Shown: positions 10,613-22,382 of the stretch, piece by piece
Numbering within the stretch: the first letter of the stretch is position 1
Layout: the number at the start of each line of letters is the position of its first letter
Assembly (NCBI GenBank): GCA_019925095.2
Contig: CM034411.1
Span: forward strand, 12,152,001 to 12,216,000
Direction of reading: 5' to 3'
Length of the DNA: 64,000 nt
From: Dendrolimus kikuchii
Taxonomy: Eukaryota > Arthropoda > Insecta > Lepidoptera > Lasiocampidae
The notes under the pieces: generated by a model
What the model saw: only the letters and a program-made list of their open reading frames with translations
Told to the model about the DNA's origin: nothing
The model's database searches: none
Translations under genes and position numbers: made by a program

Positions 10613-11482
10613 ACGAGATCTTCTTTATTCATTATTGTGAGACTTAACTCGTCTATCGAGACCTGGCGGATGTGATATGGTTATTCAGCCGATCCTCACA
10701 CAACTATCTGATTTTCCTAAAACGTAGCCGTACCAGTGTTGACGACTCCCTTACACTTATCTAAACTACCTAATTGTCACAGAAATAAAAGCTGCTGCGA
10801 ATACGCGAAATTAACTGTTTCTATTTGGTCAACGTATATTATTGAAACCTTGAAGCCTTTGCTAAATTTTCACCACGTAGTAAAAAGCATAGAAAAGACC
10901 CAAAAGATATGAACACACGCCTTCATTAGATTAGTTCATATACCCGGGAAACTTGCAAACAAATATTACATGGTGACAAAATGTCCTTGCAAAAAAAACT
11001 AGTTAAGCAACAAGGCCGGGCCGAGTCTCGAGTCTCGGGCTCGACAGTCTCGAGAACATGTCCCGTAATTGGATACGAGGCTGGAATGACCGCGCCGCGT
11101 CGCACACTGATTGTTCTGGGTTTTTAATAACAACTACATTCTTCTGTGCACAGATATTTATATGTATGGAAGTGGTAATTAATTTATTTTACAACATTTA
11201 GCGGTGATTAAAAGTCGCGCTAGCTCAGCTGTGCAATTTTAAAACCTAGCAGGCGCATCTCAAGAAGCTTTACATCACAGCACAAAGAAATGTCATGAAC
11301 TTTAAAGATATACCATTTCAAAACTTATTAGAAGTGATAACATAGTTTGATACAGTCTGCACATTTTGGCAAACAGCACATTAGTAAATGCCTCGCAAGA
11401 CAATAAATACATTAAAATTTTAATAAGAATATGAAACGTTAGTTTTTGAAATTGTATAGCTGAGTTTAATTGCCTAATCCTT
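10613..11482. other. no gene seen
   Basis: No recognisable feature; one GC-richer patch near 11.0-11.1 kb (GGCTCGACAGTCTCGAG). Confidence 0.4.
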
Positions 11483-11708
11483 AGACCAGGTGGTAGGGTA
11501 TTTGCACGACTGGATGGCGACCACCTCTGATCTAGAGCATGCCGCCATAACAACCTTGTGTTGTGTTTCGGCATTAGTGACCAGGTTCCAGTCTCCCTTA
11601 AGAGAGCTGTAGCGCATTTGTAGCACCTTTGGTGTTGTAAATGTCCTTAGGCGATGGTAACCGCTTTCCATCAAGTGGGCCATCTATTTGTCTGTTGAAC
11701 TCCTGCAA
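11483..11708 (-). repeat. dispersed repeat R1, copy 5 (3'-truncated)
   Basis: Reverse-oriented R1, ending with the TTGCAGGAG-type start at 11708 next to an A-rich run. Confidence 0.8.
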
Positions 11709-12374
11709 CAAAACAAAAAAAAAAGTTTGTATCCTGGCCGGGGAGTATTTAGGTGACATTTCGTGAGTGACATAATGTTATTTTAACGTGTAAAGGATGA
11801 CATGATGATTTGTTTGTGTGACAGAGGACACATGCCAGAATACAATTTCTTGCCTCTGCTACTATTTTGTGATATAACATTAATATTGTGTAAATTCATT
11901 TTCAAAATATCACTACTTATGTATTTTACACGACTCTCTGCGGCACGAATAAAGCGAAGGAGGTTTCTGTGTCGCAGTTGAATATGTTTTATATGAATGT
12001 AAGCATATTGGAAAAAGAATATTACATTATTTGTGTGCAACACAAATCGGCAGCAAGGTTTATGAATTACAAAATCCTTCATTGAGCGTATACTGCGATG
12101 CTGCACATAACCGATTTTACTACTAACTCTTCCAGCAATGTTACATCGGTGTCCTAAGTAGTTTGCAGACCATACGAGGGCGTTTATTGGCCGCGAGCGA
12201 CCCCGCACTACGATTGTGCCTTTCTTATTCCATACTTTTATGCCGCATTATTATATTCCGGTTCTGGCCGACTTACCTTTTTTACGGTAAGGGAAGTAGG
12301 TCATGTCTTACCTTACACTGTTTATTTGTATTGTAAAGAGTATTTAAAAATATACAAATAAATAAAATTAAATT
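11709..12374. other. non-coding, with an unexplained 141-codon minus frame
   Basis: The minus frame at 11783-12208 is open for 141 codons. I recognise no domain. It is basic and His-rich (for example RSIRSMKDFVIHKPCC), possibly eroded transposon coding sequence, but composition alone could explain it. Confidence 0.3.
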
Positions 12375-12444
12375 GTGTGTTGTTCGTGCCTACCCCGCAA
12401 GGGAACCGGCGTGAAGTTATGTATGTATGTATGTATGTATGTAA
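12375..12444 (+). repeat. (TATG)n-tailed non-LTR 3' end, very short copy
   Basis: GTTGTTCGTGCCTACCCCGC and GGCGTGAAGTTATG, then a run of GTAT units. This is the last 60 bp of the element seen complete to its tail at 6828-7166. Confidence 0.8.
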
Positions 12445-12646
12445 ATTGTAACCCCTTCTTCACAATATAAGGCATAGTTATATGATTTTTACAGGCTCGT
12501 TAGAAGAGGTTTATTCATGAAACACCTCTTAATGCGTGATGTCAGAATAAATACAGAAAATTAAGTGCTATTAATTAGAAGATGAATAGCACTTAATAAT
12601 AATTCATTATTTTTTATTTTTAGAATTTTTCATAATATTTTCTTAA

Positions 12647-12803
12647 GTTTTCGCGACTTGTATACATAATAAAACTACGTTTTAACGGTTTTAAGCGCGG
12701 TAATTTTATTTGATTTTGGTTTTTCCGACGTTTCGGCCACTTTTCAGTGGCCGTGATCACGGCCACTGAACGTGAACGTTAAAACGTAGTTTTATTATTT
12801 AGA
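12647..12803. mobile_element. fold-back element with Penelope-type terminal motif
   Basis: The outer words AATAAAACTACGTTTTAACG and CGTTAAAACGTAGTTTTATT are perfect inverses. Inside lies a GC-rich block (TTCCGACGTTTCGGCCAC) containing, on the minus strand, GGCCACTGAAAAGTGGCC, a stem capped by GAAA, next to the palindrome CCGTGATCACGG. Related blocks occur at 43.9-44.1 kb beside a Penelope-like fragment and at 53.27-53.55 kb. Confidence 0.65.
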
Positions 12804-14264
12804 ATTTTTGTTTCGGATTTCAATGACATTTTAAGGGTTTAAATCAGAAATATTATCTTAAATTTTTAAGTATAATGTGTACGTACAGCACAAAGTGGCA
12901 AGCGTAATTCGCCATACATTGTTGTAAACAATATCAATTAAAAATTCAATTCGTAATAAGTCTAAGTATTAAAATAATATGCTACAACAGATTTGTGAAT
13001 GAGACTGGAAGGCAAAAATCACTCTTCAATTTCTCACCACCAGCCCAAAAGCCTTGACATAAGATTCAGATAGCAGTTATGCTCTGAATGTTTCCAACAG
13101 TACGCCCCACGCCAAAGTGTCTCAAGATAGAAAATAATAAAACTCAGGCATCCACAACACACCTATATATGTATACTAGACTACTTAGTAGATAGTACGA
13201 CCAATTTATAAAGACCCACACTGTCCCGCCCAGTCATTAAGTGTAAGCTATATTGAAGTTAAGATAGGCGGAATGCTAAGTGTCAACGCTAGATGGACGG
13301 GTTACAAGATGAGGTTTGATAGAAACATACGGGTGTTTATTCGCCCCGTAAACGCCTTTAAAATTTGTACATAATTTATCTGTCTCTTTTTTTACATTGG
13401 AAGAAGAAAGAAAGAAAAAGATTTATTTAGAACTAGAGTATTCCCCACAGCTACGCCGCGCGAAAACCCCCCGATAGTAGTAGCTCTATGTTACTTACAT
13501 AAAAACATAATTTTCTTTTTTATATATATAGACCTTCAATGAAAATTTATCTAACTGATGATGAAAATCGCTTAAAAGTCTGAGCCACATTATCATCACA
13601 TCATAGCAACATTTAACGTCATCATGAATTAATATTTATAATATCACATCACAAATAACTCACTCATCGCTATATCTGCGCGAAACAGTCAATAACTATA
13701 ACATTATCTTAGATGAAAAATTAGCTAATCTAAAAGCTCGTGAATTAAACTGCCATTTTTGTTTTAAAGAATGCATAATAACAGGCAGAGCAACTAAATA
13801 ATATCCTATTATGGATGTTAAACTAAAAAAGAACTTATGAAATATGAATAATGATTTCTGATTGGATATTATTATATCTAAATTATAGATTTGGTTAAAG
13901 GAGGAGAATTACATTCTGTAATTTTATAGACCTAAAACTTTACTGTTTATTGTTAAATTCACTACAATAACAAAGAAACTAAGTCCATATAGTCTACACA
14001 ACTGCCCAGCATAACATACAAATGAGTCGACTAACCTGATTTGAAGTAATATAATGAATGAAGTATTTATTATTTGTGACTACGTAAGAATTTATTAGTG
14101 AATTGAAAAACGCGATTGTAGCGGCATCTATTTTACTAATCCGTCTATTCCAGCTAAACGACGTCTTTTATTGAGACGTTTGCTAAGTGTTGATTCGGAT
14201 TATAAGCCAGCATTATGATGAGTTAGAGTCATATAAGCTCAGTAGTTCCCAAAAAAGATGCGAT
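12804..14264. other. no gene seen
   Basis: AT-rich. No convincing frame, RNA or element boundary found. A purine-rich GAAAGAAAGAAAAAGA run lies near 13.41 kb. Confidence 0.4.
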
Positions 14265-14555
14265 CGCAGTGCCATGTTTTTGGCAAATTTCGTCTATCCC
14301 ACGGAAACGACGTCATTTATTGGTATAAAAAGCATCCTAAGTTACTCCCCGTGATATAAGAAAGCTCCGTTTCGAATTTCACTTTAATCCGTTCAGTAGT
14401 TTTCACTTGATGCTCTGACAGACAGACAGACAAAATTCTGAAAATTTCATTTTCGGAATCTGCTGGTCCAAATTAGCCACTCTTTTTTCATATTTTTAAA
14501 CGCATTGTATAAACTCGAACAATTTACAGATTGATTATAGTATAGAGTACAATAA
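14265..14555 (+). repeat. dispersed repeat R3
   Basis: Shares CGTCTATCCCACGGAAACGAC, GGTATAAAAAGCATCCTAAG and CTGACAGACAGACAGACAAA with the interrupted copy at 5.9-7.74 kb. Confidence 0.6.
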
Positions 14556-15764
14556 TACAAATGGGCATAATATACGTGACACTATCATACATAAATAAAT
14601 GTAAAGTGTACTTAATGTAATAAAATACCAAACCTACCTGTCTACCTGGCAAGCGTCGACGCAATTTCCCAGAAAACGTAATCTGCACACCTGCGTAATT
14701 ATGCCTGCGAACGGCCATAAACGAGTACAATACACAATAGGCTGTTTTCTAATTAGAAATTTTAAACATAAAGTAAACAAAAAGAGATAGTCATAAAACA
14801 GTTTCAATGTTATTAGCTCAAATGCCGCGGCAGGTAATAAATGTGCTTTGTCTACAGGTATGCAAGTGGCCCAACTTGGAACAATATTCATAATACAAAT
14901 TGTTTTACAACATTTTATAATCACACATAGGTTTTTCTAAATATTAATACTTGTCGGTCCATTAAACTTATTTTATTAAAGCTTATTAATTGCAAAATAT
15001 GTATATTTTATTTCATAATTTTTAAACATAGCATACAAAATAATGTGCATGATTTTTAACGGTGAAACCTTTACTTACCTAATTTTCACTGGCAAGTAGG
15101 AACATGAGTGCCGGCTTAGTGGCGATATAATGAACCTAAGGCATGATAGTCTTTCTTAAAAAATGAATAAGGACTCCTAGACTAACAAGTTTTACTTATT
15201 AAATCATAGTGCTATTATGACTTTTTTACCGTCAAAAACTGTACGGGACCGTCCCAAATCTCCGTCCCTATACAATTCAATCTCATCTATTCACCCGGCC
15301 ACTTCACAAAAACCTCAACACCACCCTTACTGTACCCATTTAGAGACGATTCGCCCACATTCGGAGTTCAACGTATACTGGTTCCGTAACCCGTAAAATA
15401 TTATACCTGTGCAGTGAAGACAGCCCTAATGCGCCTTTAATGTAACACAAACATAAACTCAAGGACTGCGTTATTTCTTATAATATAAGGAAATGACAGC
15501 GATATATGTATATAAGGCCTCGTCTACATTATGCACACTTCTAGGGCAGCGAGCAGGTGAGTGGCGAGCAAAGTGACGAGGGAAATTGGCAGCGCGAGGA
15601 TGCCGTGTTCGAAATAAGTTGTGTTTACATATTCGCGCTGCCCACAGCCCACGCCATTTCCCTGCTTATTGCCGGGGAAGTGGTGTAAATGCGGCATAAA
15701 ACCAACTTCATACAGGTAACCTGACAGTTTTTTTTCAAACAAGTAAGTGACAGCAATGAATACA
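14556..15764. other. no gene seen
   Basis: Overlapping short minus frames at 14.5-14.9 kb and 15.5-15.7 kb lack any recognisable motif. AT-rich. Confidence 0.4.
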
Positions 15765-15990
15765 TCATCATCAGTCTAGCGTTAAATCTCGGTTGCATTC
15801 CGAGCGTCTGCCTGGGAGCCCGAGATCCGCTCTCCTAGTTTACAACTCCATTTCATTTGGTCTTCGGCATCCCTAATTGTGAGACCATTAAGTACGCATG
15901 ACATCCTTCGCGGCGTCAAGTCAGCATTTCTTGGGCCTACCTCTTCGACCGGGACCTAGCGGAGACGGCATGGCTAAATATTTGTTGCCC
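15765..15990 (-). pseudogene. RTE-like non-LTR 3' fragment
   Basis: In reverse complement it gives a LGPGRRGRPKKC block followed by the shared 3' end CGCAACCGAGATTTAACGCT with a GATGATGAT tail, as in the better copy at 35.8-36.5 kb. Confidence 0.6.
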
Positions 15991-16178
15991 ACGTACAGTA
16001 GGCGCGCGACTTCATGTCCCTCCTGAGGAATACGGTAGTGCTGTGACCACCTAATTAATTATGGTAATGTCGATAATAACTACCGATTTAGTCAGCAGCT
16101 GTCAATTTGGTTTAATGTAACTTAAGGTAATTTTGCAAATTATGAAATAAATAAATATAAGTAATTACATATTTATTT

Positions 16179-16319
16179 CTAATAGAGAAAAATACTGTCC
16201 ATTAGTCCGTCTTTTTGCCAGTAATGCTCTTCCAAACCTTTAACGTGATCATCGAATCCACACCAATCTTTAATAAAAGGTTTTTTTCTACCTGAACTTG
16301 TTGGAAGCGGAGTAGTCAT
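16179..16319 (-). CDS. candidate short first exon (unrecognised)
   Basis: An ATG in a good context (ACCATGA) opens a 46-codon frame starting MTTPLPTSSGRKKPF and continuing with an acidic and aromatic stretch (DWCGFDDH, EEHYWQKDG). Directly upstream on this strand (16380-16500) is a CpG-rich block, unlike the AT-rich surroundings and similar to the GC-rich block before gene C. I recognise no family. A first coding exon ending at a splice donor inside this stretch is possible; so is a chance frame. Confidence 0.25.
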   Translation of the reverse strand: MTTPLPTSSGRKKPFIKDWCGFDDHVKGLEEHYWQKDGLMDSIFLY

Positions 16320-16379
16320 GGTTTATTCACAATGAAATAGCAATAGCGTTAGAGTAAATTTTCGGTATCGATAAGCGCG

Positions 16380-16500
16380 CGTCACAACCGTCAAGGACAA
16401 CACTCGACGTCAGACAAATACGGCGAGGTGGCGAAGGCGGGGCGAGCTGCCCCCCGCGCGTCGCCTCTGGCTCCGATGGACATGAACTCGCGCGCATATA
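16380..16500. promoter_or_regulatory. CpG-rich block, possible promoter
   Basis: GC-rich stretch with many CpG (GGCGAGGTGGCGAAGGCGGG, CCCCCCGCGCGTCGCC) in an otherwise AT-rich region, lying just upstream of the candidate minus-strand exon. Confidence 0.3.
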
Positions 16501-16564
16501 ATATCTATCTAGTCGGTTTCTGTAAAACGTGGTGATGAAACTTATTTTAATGATAAATAGATTC

Positions 16565-16885
16565 GCGTTTAACCACGACCACGCCTAGTATTAGACAATG
16601 ATGCTTTCGAAGATGGAGTACGCTTAACTAGAAAATACCTATTCACACCAGACCTGAAGACATCTGGATTGTACTTTTCGGGAAACAACGACTCTGGTAG
16701 CGCATACCACAGCTTTGCCGCAAGCAGAAGGAACGTGGAGGCAAAACGTTTCGTTCGCAAAGGCGCTCTGGTCCACTGTTAAACGGTGGCGCGCCTTGTC
16801 GTCCGAAGATGGAATGGAATAAGGGGAACCAGGCCGAACAGTTCAATCGCACACTCTCCGAAATGAATCCTGTGCGATGCAACGC
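16565..16885 (-). pseudogene. non-LTR retrotransposon C-terminus
   Basis: Minus-strand frames read HRIHFGECAIELFGLVPLIP, a frameshift, then RTKRFASTFLLLAAKLWYAL and a block with YNPDVFRSGVNRYFLV. These are end blocks of an insect non-LTR ORF2 (the FA.SFL...K.W..LP..VFP..Y....F...VNR pattern). It is 5'-truncated and frameshifted. Confidence 0.65.
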
Positions 16886-17012
16886 AGACAACATTCTTCC
16901 AGTTTATCCCAAATATCACGGATATGAGAGCTGCCGCGGATGTGACTATATCTAACGCGGTTCTTACGCGTGACTCTATACATCCACCGCAGCGTATGCA
17001 TAGATCTATTTG
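16886..17012 (-). pseudogene. RTE-like ORF fragment
   Basis: The minus frame reads HTLRWMYRVTRKNRVRYSHI and DIWDKLEECCLR, equivalent to the MLRWMCGVTRKDRVRN and DIPDKLQECRLRW blocks of the 35.8 kb copy. It joins directly to the other non-LTR fragment at about 16885, so two dead copies are abutted. Confidence 0.6.
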
Positions 17013-17204
17013 TATATACAGACAGACATGGCAAATCAGACACACGAACGGACTCTTGTGTCGATTTTGGTTTCATTTTTGCCAAAATAGGTACGAAGCC
17101 CTGAAAAGTACTATAGCGCACCCCGGGCTTCAGAACGATGTATCAAATCACAACCGGGATTTAAGGCCAAGATATTGGTAATCATTATATCAATGTGTAT
17201 ATGG

Positions 17205-17480
17205 AAAAAGCCGACGTATCTTAGTGGCTAATACACTCGCGTTTCAAAACATACGTGGGTTCGACGAATCAGTATATACCATTCAGGCGGTTTTCTGATG
17301 TAATATCCATATTATAGCAATTACCCATCCTGACGATGTTGGAAAACATCGCGATGAAACCTGTACATAGAGATGTGTCAAACCAGCTAATCCGCCTTGC
17401 ACAAGCGTGACTAGTATATTGCCCGTTCCCTTAAAAATTGAGAAACTCGAACCCAGCAGTAGGATGTTTATGGGCTGTAA
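17205..17480 (+). repeat. tRNA-derived SINE
   Basis: The head has A-box-like TAGTGGCTAATACACTCGCG and B-box-like GGGTTCGACGA. The body continues with TGTCAAACCAGCTAATCCG, CAAGCGTGACTAGTATA and CCCAGCAGTAGGATG. The body recurs at 35.52-35.65 kb. Confidence 0.65.
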
Positions 17481-18800
17481 TGTTCTTTTTCAACACACTT
17501 GCTCATAAAGTGGCTCTATGGTCACCGCAATTAGGCACAGAATGACACCCATTATCAAACTGTGAGTAAAAAACATTATAACTCACTAGTGAGTTACAGA
17601 TTTTTTTTTTAATTTTATTGGTTGAGTTGCTTTGTTCTTAAAAAAGTTTTTATTAAAAAAAAAATATCGTGTTCTATAGAACAAATAAATTAATGTTCCT
17701 ATTGCTTGCTCATTTCATGCAACTTCTTATTTAAATAGATAATTTTAACTCGTACGTGTTTAATAGATAAAACTTTCACTCATATATAACTTTATTAGCT
17801 ACTAAATAAAATGAGGTTTTGTTGTTATTTTATTCACAAGTGTGTTGAAAAACGTCGTATGATACACGTGTGTATTGATGATTACCGTCCTCGGCTCTCT
17901 TAAGACCCTCGCCTACGGCTCGAGTCTCAATGGCGCCTCGGTGGTAATCACCAATGTTACACACTAGTACCATAATGTACTATTATTATGTTATCGTTTG
18001 TGGTGCAACAAAAAACGGTATTCACAAAATCACAAAAAAAATCCTCGTTAAATATCATTCATAAGTAGGCCAAAAAACGTGACCTTGAATCCGGCTAATA
18101 ATGTAGACAGTATGATTCGCTATCTCTGCGTTCCGCATTGATTAGACAGAGATGAAACATCACCCGATACAGAACGATGAATACAAATATATGGTGGTAA
18201 CATTTGGTGCGTTTTCAAATAAAGGGGACGGGAAGTTTTGGGCCATAGAAATGTAATCGGTTGAGATATGGCTTAAAAAGCGTTACATGTTTAACTGACT
18301 TCAAAAAGGAGGAGATTCCAGTATTTTTTTTTTACGTAATGGAAATCGTCAGCCTTAAATTCTATTTGAAAAATGAGAAATCTTGAATTGATAATCGAGA
18401 ATCGGTTTATGTGAATGAATTCTAAAAATTAATAGTATAGATACACTTACATCACACAATTAATTAATTCAAAATAACAAAACCCACTAAAACAATAAAA
18501 AATATGTAGATAATAAAAATAAATCATAACATCACTCTCATCTTTTTACCATTTGGACTCAAGAATATATGAAAGCATATCCATCTCCTTTGGCATACGT
18601 GCTTCTTGACAGTGACTAAAAATGATAGAAGCATATTTTAGAAGAATATTAAAAAATGTGGCAATGCGCGAACGAGATGGTGAACTTAATTTAGGTAGCT
18701 CCTTTATATCCCTGCTGACGTGTAACCTCCTCTCACTTCGGTCCCCCGCGTCGTTTGTATTACTGCGGGCGGGGCGCTGTGCGGGGGGAGACGAGTACAC
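17481..18800. other. no gene seen
   Basis: AT-rich. A GC-rich patch begins near 18.74 kb just before gene C. Short frames here show no recognisable motif. Confidence 0.4.
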
Positions 18801-18953
18801 GGAACCGCACTCTTCACTTCACTTCAGTGTGTTACTACTAACGCTTAGGACTACACGTGTTTTTGTCACGATATACATTTTATGTACGTGCATTTTACCT
18901 TTTAAATTTTGTGATTAGTGCAGTTACACGTATATCGCGAAGAATTTGTCGAT
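18740..18953 (+). promoter_or_regulatory. putative promoter and 5' UTR of gene C
   Basis: A GC-rich, CpG-containing block (GTCCCCCGCGTCG, CTGCGGGCGGGGCGCTG) is followed by the arthropod initiator-like TCAGT at 18824-18828, about 125 nt upstream of the proposed start codon. No clear TATA box at the expected distance. Confidence 0.4.
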
Positions 18954-18969
18954 ATGACAGAGGAAATAT
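18954..18969 (+). CDS. gene C, proposed coding exon 1
   Basis: ATG ACA GAG GAA ATA T is followed at once by the strong splice donor GTAAGT (18970-18975). The exon leaves one base of a codon (phase 1). The acceptor at 19574, after a T-rich run, supplies the other two bases in frame, so the protein would begin MTEEI and run into exon 2. The intron is about 605 bp. The short exon is the weak point; transcript evidence would settle it. Confidence 0.5.
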
Positions 18970-19574
18970 GTAAGTATGATATACATTTATTAAATTTTAG
19001 CATGTTTAATTCTGTCAAGGGCTGTTGGAATACAATATTTATTATATGGTACTTTTTGCGCTGAATATTGTATGTATATGAATAGAATAAATACCTAAAC
19101 AGACAAAGTGTGATTCTAAATAACTTGGTAATATATTTCAATACTTAGCAAATTTGAAATGATTTTGTGATTGATGTTCCGAATCGTCTCCTCTTTTATC
19201 TATTTGTCTAAGAAATCATAGAGCATTTAATCTACAATAAACCATTTCTTAGAAAATAATCAACTGATCTTATTCAAACCAATTTCTTTTAAAGTATTTT
19301 TGGAGGCGTGTCACTTGTTTCTTTTTCAGTCAGTTTTTTACTTCATATCTCAAAGGTACTTTTGATAACCAATTTTTATTATTTCGAAAGCTAATATTAC
19401 TTCAATAAATAATAAAGGTGTAAAAATACTATGATTTTTGAAGACTTGTCAAACAATATCCCTCACACCTATGTACAATCCAATTTTTTGTATTATAATA
19501 AATGAAAATTTATTACAATTCATATTTTTCTCCATAATTACTGAATTTTAATTTACAAACAACTTTTTTTTAAG

Positions 19575-20917
19575 TGGCTGCGAGGTCTCCGGTTGCGTCG
19601 ACGTCATCATGTCAAGGTTCAAAATCTGCAAAGCCTGAAAAATACTATCAAAAATGTGACAACTATAAGTTTGAGATTTATAAGTATCCCGAAGACGTTA
19701 ATGCGAAAATTGATATTGCTAGGAAGATTCTAAAATCATGCGCGGAAAACATAAGATTCAGCGAGACAGCCTCGTTGGATGAAATAAGTCGATTTACTGG
19801 CATAAAATCGAAATTCGAAATTGCAGAATATCAAAATACTTTGAACAGGAGTTTAGATTATTACTTTAAAAGTTATATTGATAGTGATAACCTCGTACCA
19901 ACAACTAGTTACAAAAATTTCCGACAGGTGATTGTTGAGAGTTTCCTGTCTAGATCTGAAAAATTGCCATCTGTATACGAAGTTATGTTTAATTCATGGA
20001 AGCTATTAAATACAGCAAAAAATAATATGTTAGATGTGTATAACTCTGAAAAGGTGAGAATGGATATGGCAATACATGGATTTGTTATGGAGTGCTATCC
20101 CAATACCAACAAGCAATTCATAATTGAAAACCCAAAAAACGTAATGGATAGAATATTTTATCTCGAAAAAATTATACAATACAGAGCGAGTAGCAGGTTT
20201 ATAGTATATATTGAAACCAAAATAGAAAACACATTTATTATAGTATCTCCAGTATCCGAGATAGAGCAACGTTTTGTCAAAGTATTTAATCAAAAAGATA
20301 TTGAAGATGCAATTATGACATGTTTGATACCATTTCTGCAACCGAACAGCGTTGTGGTTTTTGATAAAGATCTGCGAACGAGTGCAACAAAATTACCGAA
20401 TGAGTACGCATCGAAAAAGGATATGGAAAAATGGCTGAACTCGATTGGGATACCCTACAACATCGGCTCGCTAAAAGCAGAACTATATAAACTGGTGATG
20501 AAATATAAAAATTTCGCCAAAGAAATCAGTTACCTGGAGGAAGTTTTAACAGGGTGTGGTCACACCGTGTTATGGGAACCCAGATCAACGAATGTATATA
20601 GTTTTAGCGGGTTGTTGAATTTGTGGTATGAAAAATTGAAGCAGCATGGATATAATGACACGGCACTTACAGAACAATTTCTGGATACAGTAAAAAATAT
20701 GCCTTTGGATGTATGGCAAACTTACAATAAACTAATTGCTAAACAAGAAATACAATGTCTTTCTGAAGATCTTGTGGTGGCGGAAGTTATAGATCACATA
20801 ATACTTGCAGCAAGAAATGGATGCCATTCGAAACCGGGCCTTAATCTTTGTGACTTTAAAATGCCTAGCAAAGATCCTGAATTTCTCAAGAGTATAATAG
20901 TTACAAATGTACAGTAA
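19575..20917 (+). CDS. gene C: DDE_3 transposase-derived protein, triad lost
   Basis: The exon keeps 447 codons open to a TAA; with exon 1 the product is about 452 aa. No ATG begins the frame, and a TTTTTTTTAAG acceptor precedes it. Order seen, numbered with exon 1: an N-terminal part with LDEISRFTGIKS (about 74-85), MDRIFYLEKIIQYR (about 196-209), FIVYIETKIENT where transposases have a VYLDE-type strand, so the first Asp is Glu (E219), NSVVVFDKDL with the middle Asp kept (D269), a KWLNSIGIPY block, GHTVLWEP, then LLNLWYEKLK where the last catalytic Glu should be but is not. The layout matches Tc1/mariner-IS630 (DDE_3) transposases. It differs from A and B in its C-terminal tail. Catalysis is unlikely, function unknown. 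An R1 repeat starts 9 nt after the stop. Family membership is clear; the ancestry is by motif order only. Confidence 0.8.
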
Positions 20918-20925
20918 TCAGATTT

Positions 20926-21180
20926 TATCCGTGCAGGAACGGAGAAAGAATACAATTTTCTGCGGCCGGGCGGCCTGTCGTAAGAGGCGACAAAACAACA
21001 CACAGCCAGCTGGTAGGGCATTTGCCCGACTTGATGGCTACCACCCCTGGTCTAAAGTATGCCGCCTAACAATCTTGATTTGTGTTCCGGCATTAGTGAC
21101 CAGGTTCCAGTCTCCTTTACGAGAGCAGCAGCGCATTTGTAGCACCTTTGGTGTTGCAAATATATATAGGCGATGGTAAC
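20926..21180 (-). repeat. dispersed repeat R1, copy 6
   Basis: Reverse R1 with its TATCCGTGCAGGAACGGAG end only 9 nt beyond the gene C stop codon, truncated before its own start (ends at GCGATGGTAAC). It probably forms part of the gene C 3' UTR. Confidence 0.85.
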
Positions 21181-22196
21181 AGGATCAGAGGATACTGTTC
21201 ACCGCTACTTAACGGATCAGCATAGCAATCCTGTATACATAATTTGTATCATAGAAAGTTTTCTTTACATATTTCCTTCTGGAGCAAAATAAGTTGAACA
21301 GAAAGTATGATTTTAGTTTCGGATTAACTTAGTTTAGAACGTTTTTTGAAACATCGGCAATTCTCTTTGTAAATTGAAGCAGAATAAATTTCTTCATTAC
21401 GTTTGGTACATTTTATTTAAAACAATTATACCACCTGACTGCGAAATGTAAACTCATTTTTACAGTAGCAAAGTATGTATTTACATGGCGCAGTTTTTAC
21501 AGACGTAAATAATAATTAACAACACCTTATCAAACTCTAATTTCTTAGTTACATTAAACTAACGAAAGAAGAGGTATGTACTAAATTGGTATATAAAAAT
21601 CTGGTTCATGTCCTTTAGTTCTGTTACTTTGGTGTTTCATTATTTACTAGGACATGCCCGCGACTTCGTCCATGCTTGCCTTGAAATTCCCGCCTGATTC
21701 CCGGGACAGACTATAACAGCTTTTAAAAAATTATCTAAGCTATCGTTTTAGTGAAAACTGTATCAGAAAAAGCCATTTTTTATGCACTATGCAACTTCAA
21801 ACTGCTCTCGTGAAAATTTCCGCTAGATTCCGGAGATAAAAAGTATTACACAATTTATTATATAATAAAAATTGCAATGAATCGGTGAAAAACTTGCTTC
21901 GGAATTTCAATTTTCTTTTTTCAATTTGGTCACTTATATCTCCCACGAAAATTCTCGCAGGATTCCCAGGATAAAAAGTAGCGCAGTTTTAAATTCTAAG
22001 AATTTGCTGTTGATCAGCGAAAACCGCATCGAAATCGGCCCAGTAGTTTTTACGTGAATCCCGAACAAACAGACAAGAAACATAAAACATCGTTTATATA
22101 GTGTATACCAGTTCTTTTTTTCATAGTTTCAATGTACAGACACAGCATTTTTAGAATATTATAATATTAAAGAAAGTAGACCGCTTATCTTTTTTG
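21181..22196. other. non-coding; interspersed repeat at 21.64-22.1 kb
   Basis: From about 21650 the text has CCCGCGACTTCGTCC, ATTCCCGGGACAG and AGTAGTTTTTACGTGAATCC, the wording of a lepidopteran interspersed repeat, with no coding frame. Nothing seen in 21181-21640. Confidence 0.45.
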
Positions 22197-22382
22197 TCTA
22201 TATTAATATTATAAAAAGGTAAAGTTTGTGAGTTTGTGACGTTGTAGGGGGTAATCTCTGGGTCTATTAAACCGATTTTAAACATTATTTTACTGTTGGA
22301 AAGCTACGTTAACAGGGAGTGTCATAGGCTATATACCACAGGAGTGAGACAGAGCGCGGATGAAACCGTGCCGGGCCGCTAG
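22197..22382 (+). mobile_element. Helitron-like non-autonomous element
   Basis: Begins TCTATATTAATATTATAAA and ends GCCGGGCCGCTAG with T following. A TC start and a CTAG end preceded by a GC-rich potential hairpin, with no inverted repeats and no target duplication, is the Helitron pattern. No Rep/helicase frame. Confidence 0.5.
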
